A stretch of 23,874 bases of DNA from Oscillospiraceae bacterium. Its GTDB lineage: Bacteria; Bacillota; Clostridia; Oscillospirales; Ruminococcaceae. The notes beneath the pieces were generated by a model. That model saw nothing but the letters and a program-made list of their open reading frames with translations. It did not search any database and was not told the DNA's origin. A program made the translations under genes and the position numbers. Positions 23,100-23,874 of this stretch are shown piece by piece. How positions within the stretch are numbered: the first letter of the stretch is position 1; every line of letters starts with the position of its first letter. The DNA is taken from contig SVNB01000008.1 of the NCBI GenBank assembly GCA_015067125.1, forward strand, positions 1-23,874. The letters run 5' to 3'.

Positions 23100-23170
23100 A
23101 GCCTTCCCAGAGGGGAAGGGGGACCGCCGCTTGCGGCGGTGGAAGAGGGATAATCAAGAACCCGGAGGGA
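23100..23170 (-). repeat. Family-A repeat copy 6 (minus orientation)
   Basis: On the minus strand: CCCTCCGGGTTCTTGATTAT, CCCTCTTCC, hairpin ACCGCCGC (23140-23133), AA, GCGGCGGT (23130-23123), then CCCCTTCCCCTCTGGGAAGG. The hairpin arms differ from every other copy. Between the rluA-like stop and cysK (22879-23321) I see only repeats and a terminator. Confidence 0.75.
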
Positions 23171-23210
23171 TTGTAATCCTATCCCATTAAAATAAAGCCG
23201 GTATTTTATA

Positions 23211-23274
23211 AAAGAATCCCCCAGTCACGCCTTTGTTCTGACAGGCGTGCCAGCCCACTTTAGACAAGGTGGCC
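23211..23274 (+). repeat. Diverged family-B repeat
   Basis: AAAGAATCCCCCAGT, hairpin CACGCC (23226-23231) / GGCGTG (23244-23249), then CCAGCCCACTTTAGACAAGG and TGGCC. It matches the 2174-2224 frame (AAGAATCC...CTTTAGGCAAGG) although both arms have changed. Confidence 0.55.
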
Positions 23275-23294
23275 AAATTTTAAATTCCCAATTA

Positions 23295-23318
23295 AAAAGC
23301 ACCCCGTGGGGTGCTTTT
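23295..23318 (-). terminator. Terminator of cysK
   Basis: AAAAGCACCCC, loop GT, GGGGTGCTTTT; on the minus strand it lies just after the cysK stop (23322-23324) and ends in a T run. Confidence 0.85.
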
Positions 23319-23321
23319 GTT

Positions 23322-23874
23322 TTATTCAAAATAATCTCCGGAAAGATAGCGGTTGCCCGTATCCGGAAAGATGGTTACTATGTTTTTGCCTTCGTTTTCC
23401 GGACGTTTTGCCAGTTCCACAGCAGCGCAAAGTGCCGCGCCGGAAGAAATTCCGGCAAGATATCCCTCTTTTGCGGCAATCATACGGCCGAATTTATATG
23501 CGTCCTCATCGGTGACGGAAATCACTTCGTCAATAACCTCAAAATCCACGTTATCCGGAATATAGTTGGGCCCAATGCCCTGAATTTTGTGCTTTGCGGC
23601 AGGGCCTTTGCCGCTTAAAAGGGGAGAAGAAGCCGGCTCCGCCGCAACGATTTTCACTCCCGGAATGTGGTCTTTAAGATATTTTCCGCAGCCGCTTACC
23701 GTGCCGCCTGTGCCGCTTCCGGCAACAAAAATATCAATTTTGCCGTCGGTCTGCTCGAACATTTCCGGTCCGGTGGTAAGAATATGTGCAAGAGGATTTG
23801 CCGGGTTTTTAAACTGCGCCGGCATAAACGAACCCGGGTTTTCTTCCAGAAGTTCCTTTGCTTTTGCAATGCAG
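23322..23874 (-). CDS. cysK: Cysteine synthase (O-acetylserine sulfhydrylase), 3' part
   Basis: This PLP enzyme makes cysteine from O-acetylserine and sulfide. Only the C-terminal 184 or so residues are in the window; the frame stays open to the right edge, so the Met at 23825 is internal. Visible motifs are QFKNPANPLAHILTTGPE, the PLP-phosphate loop GSGTGGTVSG, GISSGAALCAAVELA, and the end IFPDTGNRYLSGDYFE, close to the CysK C terminus. The PLP lysine and N-terminal domain would be off-window. A cystathionine beta-synthase-like protein is less likely because the protein ends where CysK does. Confidence 0.93.
   Translation of the reverse strand, partial: CIAKAKELLEENPGSFMPAQFKNPANPLAHILTTGPEMFEQTDGKIDIFVAGSGTGGTVSGCGKYLKDHIPGVKIVAAEPASSPLLSGKGPAAKHKIQGIGPNYIPDNVDFEVIDEVISVTDEDAYKFGRMIAAKEGYLAGISSGAALCAAVELAKRPENEGKNIVTIFPDTGNRYLSGDYFE

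Overview
The window looks like a chromosomal segment of an anaerobic, low-to-mid GC Clostridia-type Firmicute, probably an uncultured gut member of the Oscillospirales or a related order. The support is a leuS gene behind a T-box leader, a tepA-ylzJ-spoIIIE/ftsK cluster, a yhbY-nadD-yqeK-rsfS cluster, strong GGAGG ribosome binding sites, and intergenic hairpin repeats of a kind common in such genomes. No rRNA, tRNA or CRISPR array was seen. The taxonomic placement is inference.

Left part (1-6440): the 3' part of an M56 (BlaR1-like) membrane metallopeptidase fused to an M23 peptidase domain on the plus strand, then on the minus strand an M29 aminopeptidase and leuS. A full T-box leader with a CUC (Leu) specifier and a consensus-like promoter precede leuS.

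Middle (6462-16931), all minus strand and mostly housekeeping. It is read from high to low coordinates: rsmA, a small DUF4430 lipoprotein, then tepA-ylzJ-uppP-ftsK/spoIIIE, then ftsY, then yhbY-nadD-lipoprotein-yqeK-rsfS. These genes serve rRNA modification, envelope lipid recycling, chromosome translocation, protein targeting, ribosome assembly or silencing, and NAD synthesis. Between ftsK and ftsY is a small inverted-repeat element that carries an internally deleted DUF559 endonuclease gene.

Right part (16950-23874): a repeat island, then a complete plus-strand polar amino acid ABC importer operon (ATPase, lipoprotein binding protein, two permeases) with its own promoter and terminator. After it come an AT-rich DUF1835/DUF3658-like gene, an orphan EutP-like GTPase, an RluA-type pseudouridine synthase split by a one-base frameshift, a second repeat island, and the 3' part of cysK running off the right edge.

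The most unusual content is intergenic. At least three families of short elements (here A/B, C and D) are scattered in both orientations and piled into mosaic islands. In families A/B and C a conserved outer frame holds a hairpin whose arm sequence differs between copies while its base pairing is kept. Several copies start within a few bases of stop codons, as if they serve as 3'-end structures.
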